Assembly (NCBI GenBank): GCA_024688095.1
Contig: JAILEJ010000292.1
Location: 1 to 7,409 of the forward strand
DNA length: 7,409 nucleotides
Direction of reading: 5' to 3'
From: Butyrivibrio sp.
GTDB taxonomy: Bacteria; Bacillota; Clostridia; Lachnospirales; Lachnospiraceae
The notes beneath the pieces were generated by a model. The model worked only from the letters and a program-made list of their open reading frames with translations, was not told the DNA's origin and ran no database searches. This document shows positions 1-5,880 of the stretch, piece after piece (position 1 is the first letter of the stretch; each line of letters opens with the position of its first letter). The translations under genes were made by a program, and so were the position numbers.

Positions 1-1
1 T

Positions 2-202
2 GCCTTTAAAGGATGCAAAAAGCTTTCAAAAATAACTATTAAAAATCCTTCAATAAGCAAAATCGGGAAACAGGCATTTAAAAACATTTCATCAAAGGCT
101 ACTGTAACAATTAAGACCTCAAGCAAAAAAACTTACAAAAAAATTGTAAAGCTTCTCAAAAAAGCTGGTGCTTCAAACGCTGCTTTTAAGAATAAAAAGT
201 GA
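2..202 (+). CDS. BspA-type leucine-rich repeat protein, C-terminal end (partial)
   Basis: This is the last 66 codons of a gene that begins before the window, in an open frame from base 2 to a TGA at 200-202. The first residues, AFKGCKKLSKITI, followed by IGKQAFKNIS, match the LRR_5 (BspA-like) repeat rhythm of 'AF.gC..L..I.i....i..Ig..AF'. The rest is a lysine- and serine-rich tail ending in KNKK, as is common where the repeat solenoid stops. Proteins of this type in gut and rumen Firmicutes are usually secreted or surface-bound and thought to mediate binding, but the domain that would show anchoring is outside the window. No cell-wall sorting signal (LPxTG) is present at this end. The family call is good; the function is inferred. 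Confidence 0.82.
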   Translation, partial: AFKGCKKLSKITIKNPSISKIGKQAFKNISSKATVTIKTSSKKTYKKIVKLLKKAGASNAAFKNKK

Positions 203-231
203 TAATTCTAAATATTCCTGGCATTCATACT

Positions 232-280
232 TCTAAAAAATGTTTACTAAGTTCTATTTTGATTTATCAGATTTTTTAGA
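232..280 (+). other. AT-rich inverted repeat after the LRR gene
   Basis: TCTAAAAAAT (232-241) is repeated as its exact reverse complement ATTTTTTAGA (271-280), with a 29-nt loop. It begins 30 nt after the LRR stop codon. The right arm supplies a short T run, so it could act as a weak terminator or 3'-end stabiliser. The stem has only two G-C pairs, so this is uncertain. Confidence 0.25.
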
Positions 281-295
281 TAAGATAGTCAAAGA

Positions 296-353
296 AAAAG
301 GTATGTAAAGAGTTAGCCGCTTTGCGGTTCTTCGAACTCTTGACATACCTTTT
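296..353. terminator. Nested bidirectional terminator between convergent genes
   Basis: Left arm AAAAGGTATGTAAAGAGTT (296-314) pairs with 335-353 over 19 positions with one A/G mismatch. The loop holds a second hairpin, CCGC-TTT-GCGG (317-327), so the RNA would be a two-tier stem. Read on the minus strand the stem is followed by TTTTTCTTT, a good U-tract for the hydrolase gene that stops at 390. Read on the plus strand the stem ends in CCTTTT, so it may also serve the LRR gene. Its position between two converging stop codons fits a shared terminator. Confidence 0.82.
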
Positions 354-389
354 CTCCTGCTATAGGGTAATCATTTCCATAGCACCTGA

Positions 390-2012
390 TCACTTTTTTG
401 ACATGCTAACCCCGTCCCTACGGGTCACTCTGTAGATGTGGATTAGTTCAAAGACTGCATCAAGAAAGAAGAATACTCCACAGCTCATTGTATACCAGCT
501 TAGTCCTACATCAGGACCAACTATAAGGTAGCCGCCAAATATGAATGTAAGCAATGCTTCAAAAACGTGTCTTGCTCGGCTGAATTTGTCTTTTGTCGCT
601 TTAAACCTGATCATGCTCTGATATGAATTGGCCAGGAAAAAGATTCCAAACAGTACGCTTGAAAACAAGAACAGCGCATCATCTTTAACAATCAGAACTG
701 CGTAAGCTGCGACCAGAGATATACTGATAGTCACCCTTACTTTTTCTTTATTTAAATCCCATTTACATTTCACCAATCGATGTATTGTAATTGAAATCTG
801 ATATGCAACTACCAGAAACATACCAATTGCAAATGACGTCTCAATAAGTGTTCCCGGTATTAAAAAGCAAAGTATTCCAACTACCAATCCTACAAGTACT
901 CTGTATATACTTTTCTTATCACTTTGTTCTTCTATCACCTTTGCGATTGGAATATTCTTCAAATCAGCAAAGACATTATCCTTTACGCTTTTTAATGGAT
1001 TTAAGCCATCTTCATTATCACCAATTACTGTTATCAGAAGGTTCTCAAAAGCTCTTGGACCCTTCTTCATGAAATCATCAATTGTGACCGCTCCGCCTTC
1101 ACCCATGGTATCAAAAATGGAATTAACAAACGCCTGTCTGTCGTCAAGATTTTCCATTTTTTCTATGAATTTATCAAATAATTCATTTATATATTCACTT
1201 GTAGCATCATGCTTAGCTATCGTCTGAAGCCCATTCTCATCTACCTGCCAGCTAAGTACTCCATGCTGTAGCATCTGAGCTTCACTACTCTTTACAATAT
1301 AACTTTCTGAAATATTCGGTTCAAAAATAGCACCAACTATACAGTACTCCGGTGTTATTCGTACACATTTAGAATCAACCTGATTTATAAGACCTGTATC
1401 AAGAACATCATTGCAAAAACCAGGGCTGTCATTTAAATACACCTTTTTAATTTTTCCAAGTTCAGCCTGATTTAAATGCGCAACTGAAAATAAGGCAAGA
1501 TTTCCTCCTTTTGAATGTCCACAGACATGTATATTGTCATACTTTCTCACAATTTTCTGCATGTAATCAAGTGCCATTTCCTGAGCCGGAATCTTACAAT
1601 AGCTCATCATGAAATCTTCCTTCCATCCAACTATTGTATTATCTGTGCCTCTGAATACTACAATATTATCTTTAGCATCTGTATGAAATGTCATTGCAGC
1701 AAATTGCTTATTCTCTTTAATATTTGTGTCATCCACATAATCAGAAACAACTACATTTCCAAATCTTTCAGAATTTGCACACACTTCCAGAAAATCACTA
1801 TCTTTTTTGCTCTTGCTTACGAGCATAAACTCTGCATTATAACCAACAGCTTCCCATATTTCTCTGATAGTAAGACCATCTCTGTTATATAAGGGCCTTA
1901 TCATATTTAGATATCCAATATGACAAAGTACGAGATTATCTAATATATTAAAAGGTCTTTCGCTAAAAGTAATATCTCCACGCCATTTCACATACTCAAT
2001 TAAATTTGCCAT
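390..2012 (-). CDS. DUF2974 (Mbeg1-like) alpha/beta-hydrolase fused to a six-helix membrane domain
   Basis: The 540-aa protein has two parts. Residues 1 to about 280 look like the DUF2974/lipase-3-like hydrolase family. They contain VVFRGTD (118-124) followed by W130-K-E-D, as in the lipase-3 strand-loop; the nucleophile elbow GHSKGG (165-170, Ser167); YLNDSPGF (192-199); ITPEYCIVG (219-227); and LQHGVLSW (248-255), whose His250 is the likely catalytic histidine. The acid residue is not obvious. Residues about 371-526 contain some six hydrophobic segments (371-388, 392-410, 427-443, 445-465, 484-499, 503-526) resembling the HdeD/DUF308 type. No signal peptide is seen, so the hydrolase half is probably cytoplasmic and membrane-tethered. 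Substrate is unknown; lipid or ester hydrolysis is inferred. The start is supported by AGAGG (2020-2024) 7 nt upstream of ATG. It is transcribed alone, divergent from the 85-aa gene. Confidence 0.85.
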   Translation of the reverse strand: MANLIEYVKWRGDITFSERPFNILDNLVLCHIGYLNMIRPLYNRDGLTIREIWEAVGYNAEFMLVSKSKKDSDFLEVCANSERFGNVVVSDYVDDTNIKENKQFAAMTFHTDAKDNIVVFRGTDNTIVGWKEDFMMSYCKIPAQEMALDYMQKIVRKYDNIHVCGHSKGGNLALFSVAHLNQAELGKIKKVYLNDSPGFCNDVLDTGLINQVDSKCVRITPEYCIVGAIFEPNISESYIVKSSEAQMLQHGVLSWQVDENGLQTIAKHDATSEYINELFDKFIEKMENLDDRQAFVNSIFDTMGEGGAVTIDDFMKKGPRAFENLLITVIGDNEDGLNPLKSVKDNVFADLKNIPIAKVIEEQSDKKSIYRVLVGLVVGILCFLIPGTLIETSFAIGMFLVVAYQISITIHRLVKCKWDLNKEKVRVTISISLVAAYAVLIVKDDALFLFSSVLFGIFFLANSYQSMIRFKATKDKFSRARHVFEALLTFIFGGYLIVGPDVGLSWYTMSCGVFFFLDAVFELIHIYRVTRRDGVSMSKK

Positions 2013-2042
2013 TTATACGCCTCTCATTTTCATGCATCTTCA

Positions 2043-2071
2043 AATATAATCAGACATATTTATTGATTCAA
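2043..2071 (-). promoter_or_regulatory. Candidate proximal promoter of the hydrolase gene
   Basis: Read on the minus strand, a -35 TTGAAT (2066-2071) is separated by exactly 17 nt from a -10 TATATT (2043-2048). This would place the start of transcription near 2036, giving a leader of about 24 nt that contains the AGAGG ribosome binding site. The match is 4/6 and 5/6 to the sigma-A consensus. In DNA this AT-rich such matches also arise by chance. Confidence 0.38.
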
Positions 2072-2191
2072 TTTTCTTTTATTCTCATATGATAATTCAA
2101 ATATTTAAACTTGCCAATTAGATTGTATGAAATTTTAATAAAACTGAAATAAAGAATATCATTATTAATAATAATGCAACAATTAATATTC

Positions 2192-2220
2192 ATTATAGAC
2201 CTCAGAGCGTGAGGTGTATA
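2192..2220 (-). promoter_or_regulatory. Palindrome inside a possible distal promoter (candidate operator)
   Basis: TATA-g-ACCTCA (2194-2204) and TGAGGT-g-TATA (2210-2220) form a dyad around the 5-nt centre GAGCG, with one symmetric mismatch. On the minus strand TATACA (2215-2220) and TATAAT (2192-2197) sit 17 nt apart and bracket most of the dyad, so it would lie in the spacer of a sigma-A-like promoter aimed at the hydrolase gene (leader about 170 nt). Neither flank has a T run, so an operator is more likely than a terminator. It stands out as the most GC-rich patch in its surroundings. The regulator is unknown. Confidence 0.33.
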
Positions 2221-2262
2221 TATTATAAAAATTTAACGTATGCATAAATCATTATCATTGAA

Positions 2263-2291
2263 TTAGCTTCTTATTTTTATTATTCTATAAT
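2263..2291 (+). promoter_or_regulatory. Candidate promoter of the 85-aa/fliB-like unit
   Basis: A perfect -10 TATAAT (2286-2291) lies 17 nt downstream of a weak -35 TTAGCT (2263-2268). Transcription would start near 2298, leaving about 50 nt before the ATG at 2351. An alternative pairing is TTGAAT (2258-2263) with TATTCT (2281-2286), also 17 nt apart. Apart from this promoter and the two minus-strand candidates, I see nothing else in the 338-nt gap 2013-2350. Confidence 0.35.
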
Positions 2292-2350
2292 TAAGAAAAA
2301 GAAATATTTACAATAAACATTAGCCTCACCATATAATAGGAGGGAAAAGT

Positions 2351-2608
2351 ATGAGTTTGGTAAACGAAGATATGATAAATGAAAACAAAAAGAGTATGCT
2401 TTATGCAGACTTTTTCAAAGCTTTTCAGACAAGCGAAACAAACCTTAATTCTGAATTTCTTGATAGTATTAGATGTTCTGGTATTTATATTCCAAAACCA
2501 TGGGAAGTAATATCAGACTATAGAAAAAAAGCTTCAGAAGAAGGCCTTTCTCAGGAATGGATCGATAAATTTATACCTGAAAGCCTGGCCAACAAAGAAC
2601 TATACTAA
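2351..2608 (+). CDS. Unknown 85-aa protein upstream of the fliB-like gene
   Basis: I do not recognise a family. The protein has 85 residues, is soluble in character (no membrane helix or signal peptide), and is rich in Lys, Glu, Asp and Ser. It has a single cysteine (Cys42) and a motif-like centre IYIPKPWEVI (45-54). The ends are predicted to be mainly helical, with eight lysines spread along the chain. The start is firm: AGGAGGG (2338-2344) lies 6 nt before the ATG. It stops 28 nt before the fliB-like ATG with no terminator between, so the two are very likely co-transcribed. That pairing raises the possibility that it is a partner or substrate of the neighbouring enzyme, but nothing in the sequence proves this. 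Confidence 0.8.
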   Translation: MSLVNEDMINENKKSMLYADFFKAFQTSETNLNSEFLDSIRCSGIYIPKPWEVISDYRKKASEEGLSQEWIDKFIPESLANKELY

Positions 2609-2636
2609 TTACTAAAGGTACGGAGATTTCTTTTAA

Positions 2637-3863
2637 ATGCTATATAGAAAACAAAGCGACTATGACAACTTTAAATGCATAGCCGACAAATGTCCAATGA
2701 GCTGTTGTATCGGTTGGCAGATTGTAATTGACGATGACAGCCTTAATAACTATGCGAAAATTACCCAAAATGATAAATCTGCTTTTTCTTCATTCAAAGA
2801 CCAGATAATAGACGGAGTTGATTTTAAAGAAGGATGCTTTTTCCAAAATAACAGAAGATGCAGCATGCTTCAGGATGATAACCTATGCTCTATGCAGATT
2901 TCGCTAGGCGAAGAGGCACTTTGCACAACCTGTAAGCAGTTCCCACGCCACATTGAAGAATTCCAGGATATCAGAGAATACTCTTTGTCACTATCCTGTC
3001 CTGAAGCAATAAATATGCTGCTTACAAGGTCGACACCTCTTTATTTTATAGAGGAAGAAGATTCTATTCAGGATGATCCGGAAGAATTTGATGACTATGA
3101 TCTCCTTCTTTTTGACAAACTGGAATTCGCAAGAGAAAAGCTTTTGGGCCTTGCTTCAGATCCATTTATACCATTTCAAAAAAGACTGGATCTTATCAAT
3201 GAAATGGCTGCAAGATTGCAAATCTGCTACGATAATGGTGAATTTCTGGAAATGGATGATATCGTTTATGATTATCCTAAAGATGATCTTTCATATCTGG
3301 ATGAGTTTAATTTACCGAAATACTATCAGCCTTCCAGTTCTCATAATAATGACCTGGATAATACTTCATCAGACAACGAAAAGCTTTGGAAATATAATCT
3401 TGATGCCCTGAAGGTACTTTCAAGGCTTGAAAAGCTTGAAACTGACTGGTCCGAAACAATAAATGATACTATTTCATTTATTGAAAAGTCTAAGGATAAT
3501 TTTGAAAAAGCCCTATATGAAGGCGATGTGGATAGCAAAGCAGTCCTTTTTGAAAATACAGCCGCCGAAACAGATCAGAATATCTATGACAATACTAAAA
3601 TATTTGCCTATAGACAGATTCTGACTTCACTGCTTTTTACGTATTTTTGCGGAGCAGTTTATGATGGTCAGATATTTGCAAGGGCATGTATTTGTACGCA
3701 GACAATACGTTTTATTATGATGATATATGAAGCAAAAGAAAACCCGAAAGCCGGAATCGACCTTCGGGTACTTTCAAAAATTGTATATCTCTATTCAAGA
3801 GAAATAGAACATTCAGATTTAAACATGAATGAACTGATTGAATGGTTCAGCTCTCAAATTTAA
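2637..3863 (+). CDS. FliB-type lysine N-methylase homologue (cysteine-rich)
   Basis: The 408-aa protein carries the diagnostic N-terminal cysteine pattern of the FliB family: C14-x4-C19-x3-C23-C24 followed by GW, then C67, C75, C84, C96-x2-C99 in ALCTTCKQFPRH (94-105), and LSLSCPEA (117-124, C121). In Salmonella, FliB methylates lysine side chains of flagellin. The cysteine set is that of a metal or Fe-S binding module. The region 137-250 is very acidic and contains a Ser/Asn/Asp-rich linker (232-247). The C-terminal half is helical, with a hydrophobic stretch at 328-341. A modest ribosome binding site, CGGAG (2621-2625), lies 11 nt before the ATG. No flagellar gene is visible nearby, so the substrate here is open and lysine N-methylase activity is inferred from the family only. 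Confidence 0.82.
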   Translation: MLYRKQSDYDNFKCIADKCPMSCCIGWQIVIDDDSLNNYAKITQNDKSAFSSFKDQIIDGVDFKEGCFFQNNRRCSMLQDDNLCSMQISLGEEALCTTCKQFPRHIEEFQDIREYSLSLSCPEAINMLLTRSTPLYFIEEEDSIQDDPEEFDDYDLLLFDKLEFAREKLLGLASDPFIPFQKRLDLINEMAARLQICYDNGEFLEMDDIVYDYPKDDLSYLDEFNLPKYYQPSSSHNNDLDNTSSDNEKLWKYNLDALKVLSRLEKLETDWSETINDTISFIEKSKDNFEKALYEGDVDSKAVLFENTAAETDQNIYDNTKIFAYRQILTSLLFTYFCGAVYDGQIFARACICTQTIRFIMMIYEAKENPKAGIDLRVLSKIVYLYSREIEHSDLNMNELIEWFSSQI

Positions 3864-4975
3864 ATAGCTTTTATTGACACATACCTGTCCTCGTAATACT
3901 CATCAACAATCTTATTTATGAGTTCGTCGACAGGTATTATTTCTTTTACCCTGTCTACATTTGCACCAACAAATATAAGTCCTTCATCAAGTTTTCCTTC
4001 TACAGCATTTATAAGAGCCTTTGTAATACAATAAGGCGCGTCTTTTACATTACAAGTTTTAATGCAGCTATAACAACGTGTAATCTTTTCTTTTTCCTGA
4101 GTTATCTTTTGAATAAATGTATTATTCAAAGCTCTTCCAGGCATTCCTACAGGGCTTTGAATTATTTTGATATCTTCTGCCTTTGCATTGACATATGCCT
4201 CTTTATACTCAGGTGCGGCATCACATTCGTTAGTAGCAACAAATCGTGTTGCCATCTGTACTCCATCTGCTCCCATCTCAAGATATTTTCTCATATCAAA
4301 TCCATCGAAAACTCCTCCGGCAACAATTACAGGGATTTTTTTGCCAGCCTCTACTTCAAGTTTTCTTACAAAATCTACAACCTCAGTTGTAATCTTACCA
4401 AGCATTGAATCATAATCGCCTTCAAGCTCATCTCTCTTAAAGCCAAGATGTCCACCTGCTTTTGGTCCTTCGATTACTACCATGTCAGGTACATAATCAT
4501 ACTTTTTCTTCCAATTCCTTGTTATAAGTTCAAGGCATCTTCTCGATGAAACAATTGGTGCAATCTTTGTTGCTGTACCTTTTACAAATTCTGGAAGATT
4601 AAGAGGTATTCCAGCTCCTGAAACGATAAGATCTATATTCTGTTTAACGCATTCTGTAACGATTTCAGCATAGTCTTTTAATGCAACCATGACATTTACA
4701 GCAAGAATTTTATCCTGACCTGCAATCTCTCTTGCCATTTTTATTTCTTTTCCAATTGCATCCAAATTTGCCTTTAATGGATTTTTGAAAAAGTCAGGAT
4801 TCTTATATCCAATATCTGCAGTTGAAATACAGCCAATTCCTCCGGCCTTACTTACAGCACCTGCAAGCTTATGAAGTGAAACACCTACTCCCATACCTCC
4901 CTGAAGGATAGGATATTTGGCGAATTTTTCTCCAAGCTTGATTCCCTTTAATTCCCCAAATGGAATATTATTCAT
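3860..4975 (-). CDS. Nitronate monooxygenase / FabK-like FMN flavoprotein with C-terminal Cys motif
   Basis: This 371-aa protein belongs to the 2-nitropropane dioxygenase/nitronate monooxygenase family, which also includes the enoyl-ACP reductase FabK. All are FMN-dependent TIM barrels. Motifs, numbered from the second Met: PILQGGMGVGVS (22-33); GPKAGGHLGF (170-179, with family catalytic His176); IVAGGVFDG (217-225); and GADGVQMATRF (236-246), the phosphate-binding part. Beyond the usual barrel is a cysteine cluster C301-x2-C304-x3-C308-x7-C316, which could bind a metal or Fe-S centre. Start choice: the minus strand reads AAGGAG-AGT-ATG-ATG. The second ATG (4975) is 6 nt from AAGGAG and the first (4978) only 3 nt, so 4975 is preferred; the difference is one residue. 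Whether it reduces enoyl-ACP or oxidises nitronates cannot be told; there are no fatty-acid synthesis genes beside it. Confidence 0.86.
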   Translation of the reverse strand: MNNIPFGELKGIKLGEKFAKYPILQGGMGVGVSLHKLAGAVSKAGGIGCISTADIGYKNPDFFKNPLKANLDAIGKEIKMAREIAGQDKILAVNVMVALKDYAEIVTECVKQNIDLIVSGAGIPLNLPEFVKGTATKIAPIVSSRRCLELITRNWKKKYDYVPDMVVIEGPKAGGHLGFKRDELEGDYDSMLGKITTEVVDFVRKLEVEAGKKIPVIVAGGVFDGFDMRKYLEMGADGVQMATRFVATNECDAAPEYKEAYVNAKAEDIKIIQSPVGMPGRALNNTFIQKITQEKEKITRCYSCIKTCNVKDAPYCITKALINAVEGKLDEGLIFVGANVDRVKEIIPVDELINKIVDEYYEDRYVSIKAI

Positions 4976-5097
4976 CATACTCTCCTTTGTCTGTTAAAAC
5001 TTACCATGCAACGTATGCTCATTGATTTTACGATGAAATTCAATAATATATATCACATGTATATCTGATAATTACATAGTTTCAAAAACCACTTCAT

Positions 5098-5144
5098 ATG
5101 ATATACCATATCTTTAAATGTTGCAATATTTTAACTAAAATATT
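5098..5144 (-). promoter_or_regulatory. Possible promoter and adjoining palindrome upstream of the flavoprotein gene
   Basis: On the minus strand TTGCAA (5121-5126) and TATCAT (5098-5103) are 17 nt apart, giving a start near 5091 and a leader of about 115 nt. Overlapping the upstream edge of the -35 is a perfect 8-bp dyad, AATATTTT-AACT-AAAATATT (5125-5144), which could be an operator. Several other weak promoter-like pairs occur between 4990 and 5090, so the assignment is loose. Confidence 0.22.
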
Positions 5145-5191
5145 TGAGATTATTTTCGTCAGTTTAACATAGAGTTTTTATGTAAAGAAAA

Positions 5192-5247
5192 AGTAAATGC
5201 ATATCTGCTAAGGCTTATAAATAAGTCTCATCAGATATGCATTTACT
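5192..5247 (-). terminator. Strong hairpin terminator with minus-strand U-tract
   Basis: AGTAAATGCATATCTG (5192-5207) is repeated as its perfect 16-bp reverse complement at 5232-5247. The loop contains a second small stem, CTTAT-AA-ATAAG (5214-5225). On the minus strand the stem runs straight into TTTTTCTTT (completed by 5184), a textbook intrinsic terminator tail. The plus-strand tail (TCGTTCTTGTTTTCTT) is T-rich but interrupted. Both annotated neighbours point away from this site, so a minus-strand transcript starting further right is needed to explain it; the short ORF at 5261-5302 is the obvious candidate. Confidence 0.7.
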
Positions 5248-5260
5248 CGTTCTTGTTTTC

Positions 5261-5302
5261 TTATGAGGGGGAGGAGGAAGTTTTGTTTGCTTCCATGCTC
5301 AT
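5261..5302 (-). CDS. Candidate 13-codon small ORF (MSMEANKTSSSPS)
   Basis: The minus strand reads TAGGAAAG (5309-5316), 6 nt, then an ATG at 5302 and 13 codons to a TAA at 5261-5263, encoding MSMEANKTSSSPS. The terminator hairpin begins 13 nt after the stop. A ribosome binding site, short ORF and terminator in tight order suggest a real small gene or a small regulatory RNA. The ORF also folds on itself: TATGAG (5298-5303) with CTCATA (5262-5267), and GGAAG (5290-5294) with CTTCC (5276-5280), which would hide the start codon. I found no convincing promoter upstream and do not recognise the peptide. On the plus strand the same bases form a purine tract, GAGGGGGAGGAGGAAG, that resembles a ribosome binding site without a useful ORF. 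It could be a non-coding RNA instead. Confidence 0.35.
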   Translation of the reverse strand: MSMEANKTSSSPS

Positions 5303-5375
5303 ATAATACTTTCCTAATGTGTTCATTTTGTGTTTTTCACGTTAAAGAATTGTTAATAACCTTGTTCATACATTT

Positions 5376-5434
5376 GTTACATTATTTAAGCGTAATAAGA
5401 TAATCTATTTCTCTACTTTTAATGTGTATATAAT
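5376..5434 (+). promoter_or_regulatory. Candidate promoter region of the PspC-domain gene
   Basis: Two overlapping options are visible. GTTACA (5376-5381) and GATAAT (5399-5404) are 17 nt apart with 4/6 and 5/6 consensus matches. A perfect TATAAT lies at 5429-5434 but has no good -35. Transcripts would start near 5411 or 5441, 65 to 95 nt before the preferred ATG at 5506. In the rest of the gene-free stretch 4976-5505 I see only the palindrome, terminator and short ORF listed separately. Confidence 0.3.
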
Positions 5435-5505
5435 CTCCAACTCAATATATATTATTTTTAACAACAAAATTTGATTCGCCAAAGATGGCAGAATGGAGAA
5501 TAGAT

Positions 5506-5709
5506 ATGAATAAAAAGTTAATGAGATCATCAACAGATGTTAAGCTTGGTGGCGTTTGTGGAGGTATCGCAGAATATTTTAATTGGGATCCTTCTCTAGT
5601 AAGAATTGCTACTCTTGTACTTGGCATCACAACACAGATTGGTATCGTTGCATATATTGCAGCATGGGCAATCCTTCCTCTTAAAGACGACAGATATATA
5701 AATCAATAA
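5506..5709 (+). CDS. PspC-domain small membrane protein
   Basis: This 67-aa protein is a single PspC domain: the N-terminus MNKKLMRSSTDVKLGGVCGG followed by IAEYFNWDPSLVRI is the family signature, with GGVCGG at 15-20. A hydrophobic region at about 31-58 forms one long or two short membrane segments, ending in WAILPLKDD. PspC domains occur in phage-shock/envelope-stress proteins; short single-domain versions are common in Firmicutes, where they are assumed to sense or respond to membrane stress. The start at 5506 is chosen over an in-frame ATG at 5485 because GGAG (5495-5498) is 7 nt upstream of 5506, the family begins there, and 5485 has no ribosome binding site. No pspA/liaH-like partner is in the window. 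It appears monocistronic and ends in its own strong terminator. Confidence 0.9.
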   Translation: MNKKLMRSSTDVKLGGVCGGIAEYFNWDPSLVRIATLVLGITTQIGIVAYIAAWAILPLKDDRYINQ

Positions 5710-5742
5710 TTCCCAATATTTTCTTTAACCCCTATATATAAA

Positions 5743-5784
5743 ACAAAGAAAAGCATTTACGACCTTGTAAATGCTTTTCTTTGT
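5743..5784. terminator. Perfect 18-bp bidirectional terminator between pspC-like and J-domain genes
   Basis: ACAAAGAAAAGCATTTAC (5743-5760) pairs without mismatch with GTAAATGCTTTTCTTTGT (5767-5784) around the loop GACCTT. The functional core is the 8-bp GCATTTAC/GTAAATGC stem followed by TTTTCTTTGT. By symmetry the same core plus tail is read on the other strand, there continuing into TTTTATA. It therefore ends the PspC gene (stop 34 nt upstream) and probably also the minus-strand J-domain gene, whose stop lies about 100 nt away on the other side. Confidence 0.88.
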
Positions 5785-5880
5785 CCGCTTTTCCTTAAGC
5801 ATTATGGTATTTTCACACATATTAATAATCGACTTATAAAGCCTGTTTAATCATGGTAAATATTGCCAAAAAATATTTTT

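Noticed and set aside
848..1072. Plus-strand open frame of 74 codons
   Set aside because: It lies wholly inside the hydrolase gene on the other strand, has no ribosome binding site, and its composition is that of an antisense shadow.
1515..1892. Plus-strand open frame of 125 codons
   Set aside because: Antisense to the conserved catalytic region of the hydrolase (GHSKGG and RGTD motifs); the protein is His/Ile/Cys-rich with no domain.
2013..2350. Possible riboswitch or leader RNA in the long divergent gap
   Set aside because: Apart from one dyad and promoter-like pairs the sequence is unstructured AT-rich DNA; no known riboswitch core or T-box element was seen.
3073..3411. Plus-strand open frame of 112 codons in a second frame
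   Set aside because: Overlaps the fliB-like gene in another frame; the Met/Trp/Ile-rich translation is typical of out-of-frame reading.
4109..4415. Two plus-strand open frames
   Set aside because: Antisense to the conserved barrel and Cys motif of the flavoprotein; no ribosome binding site or recognisable domain.
5283..5306. Plus-strand TTG-started mini-ORF (7 codons) behind the GGGGGAGGAGG tract
   Set aside because: The purine tract is a striking ribosome-binding-site mimic, but the ORF is tiny and the same bases are better explained as the Ser-Pro codons and stem of the minus-strand unit.
5485..5505. Upstream ATG adding seven residues to the PspC protein
   Set aside because: There is no ribosome binding site before 5485, the GGAG serving 5506 lies inside this extension, and the PspC family starts at the later Met.
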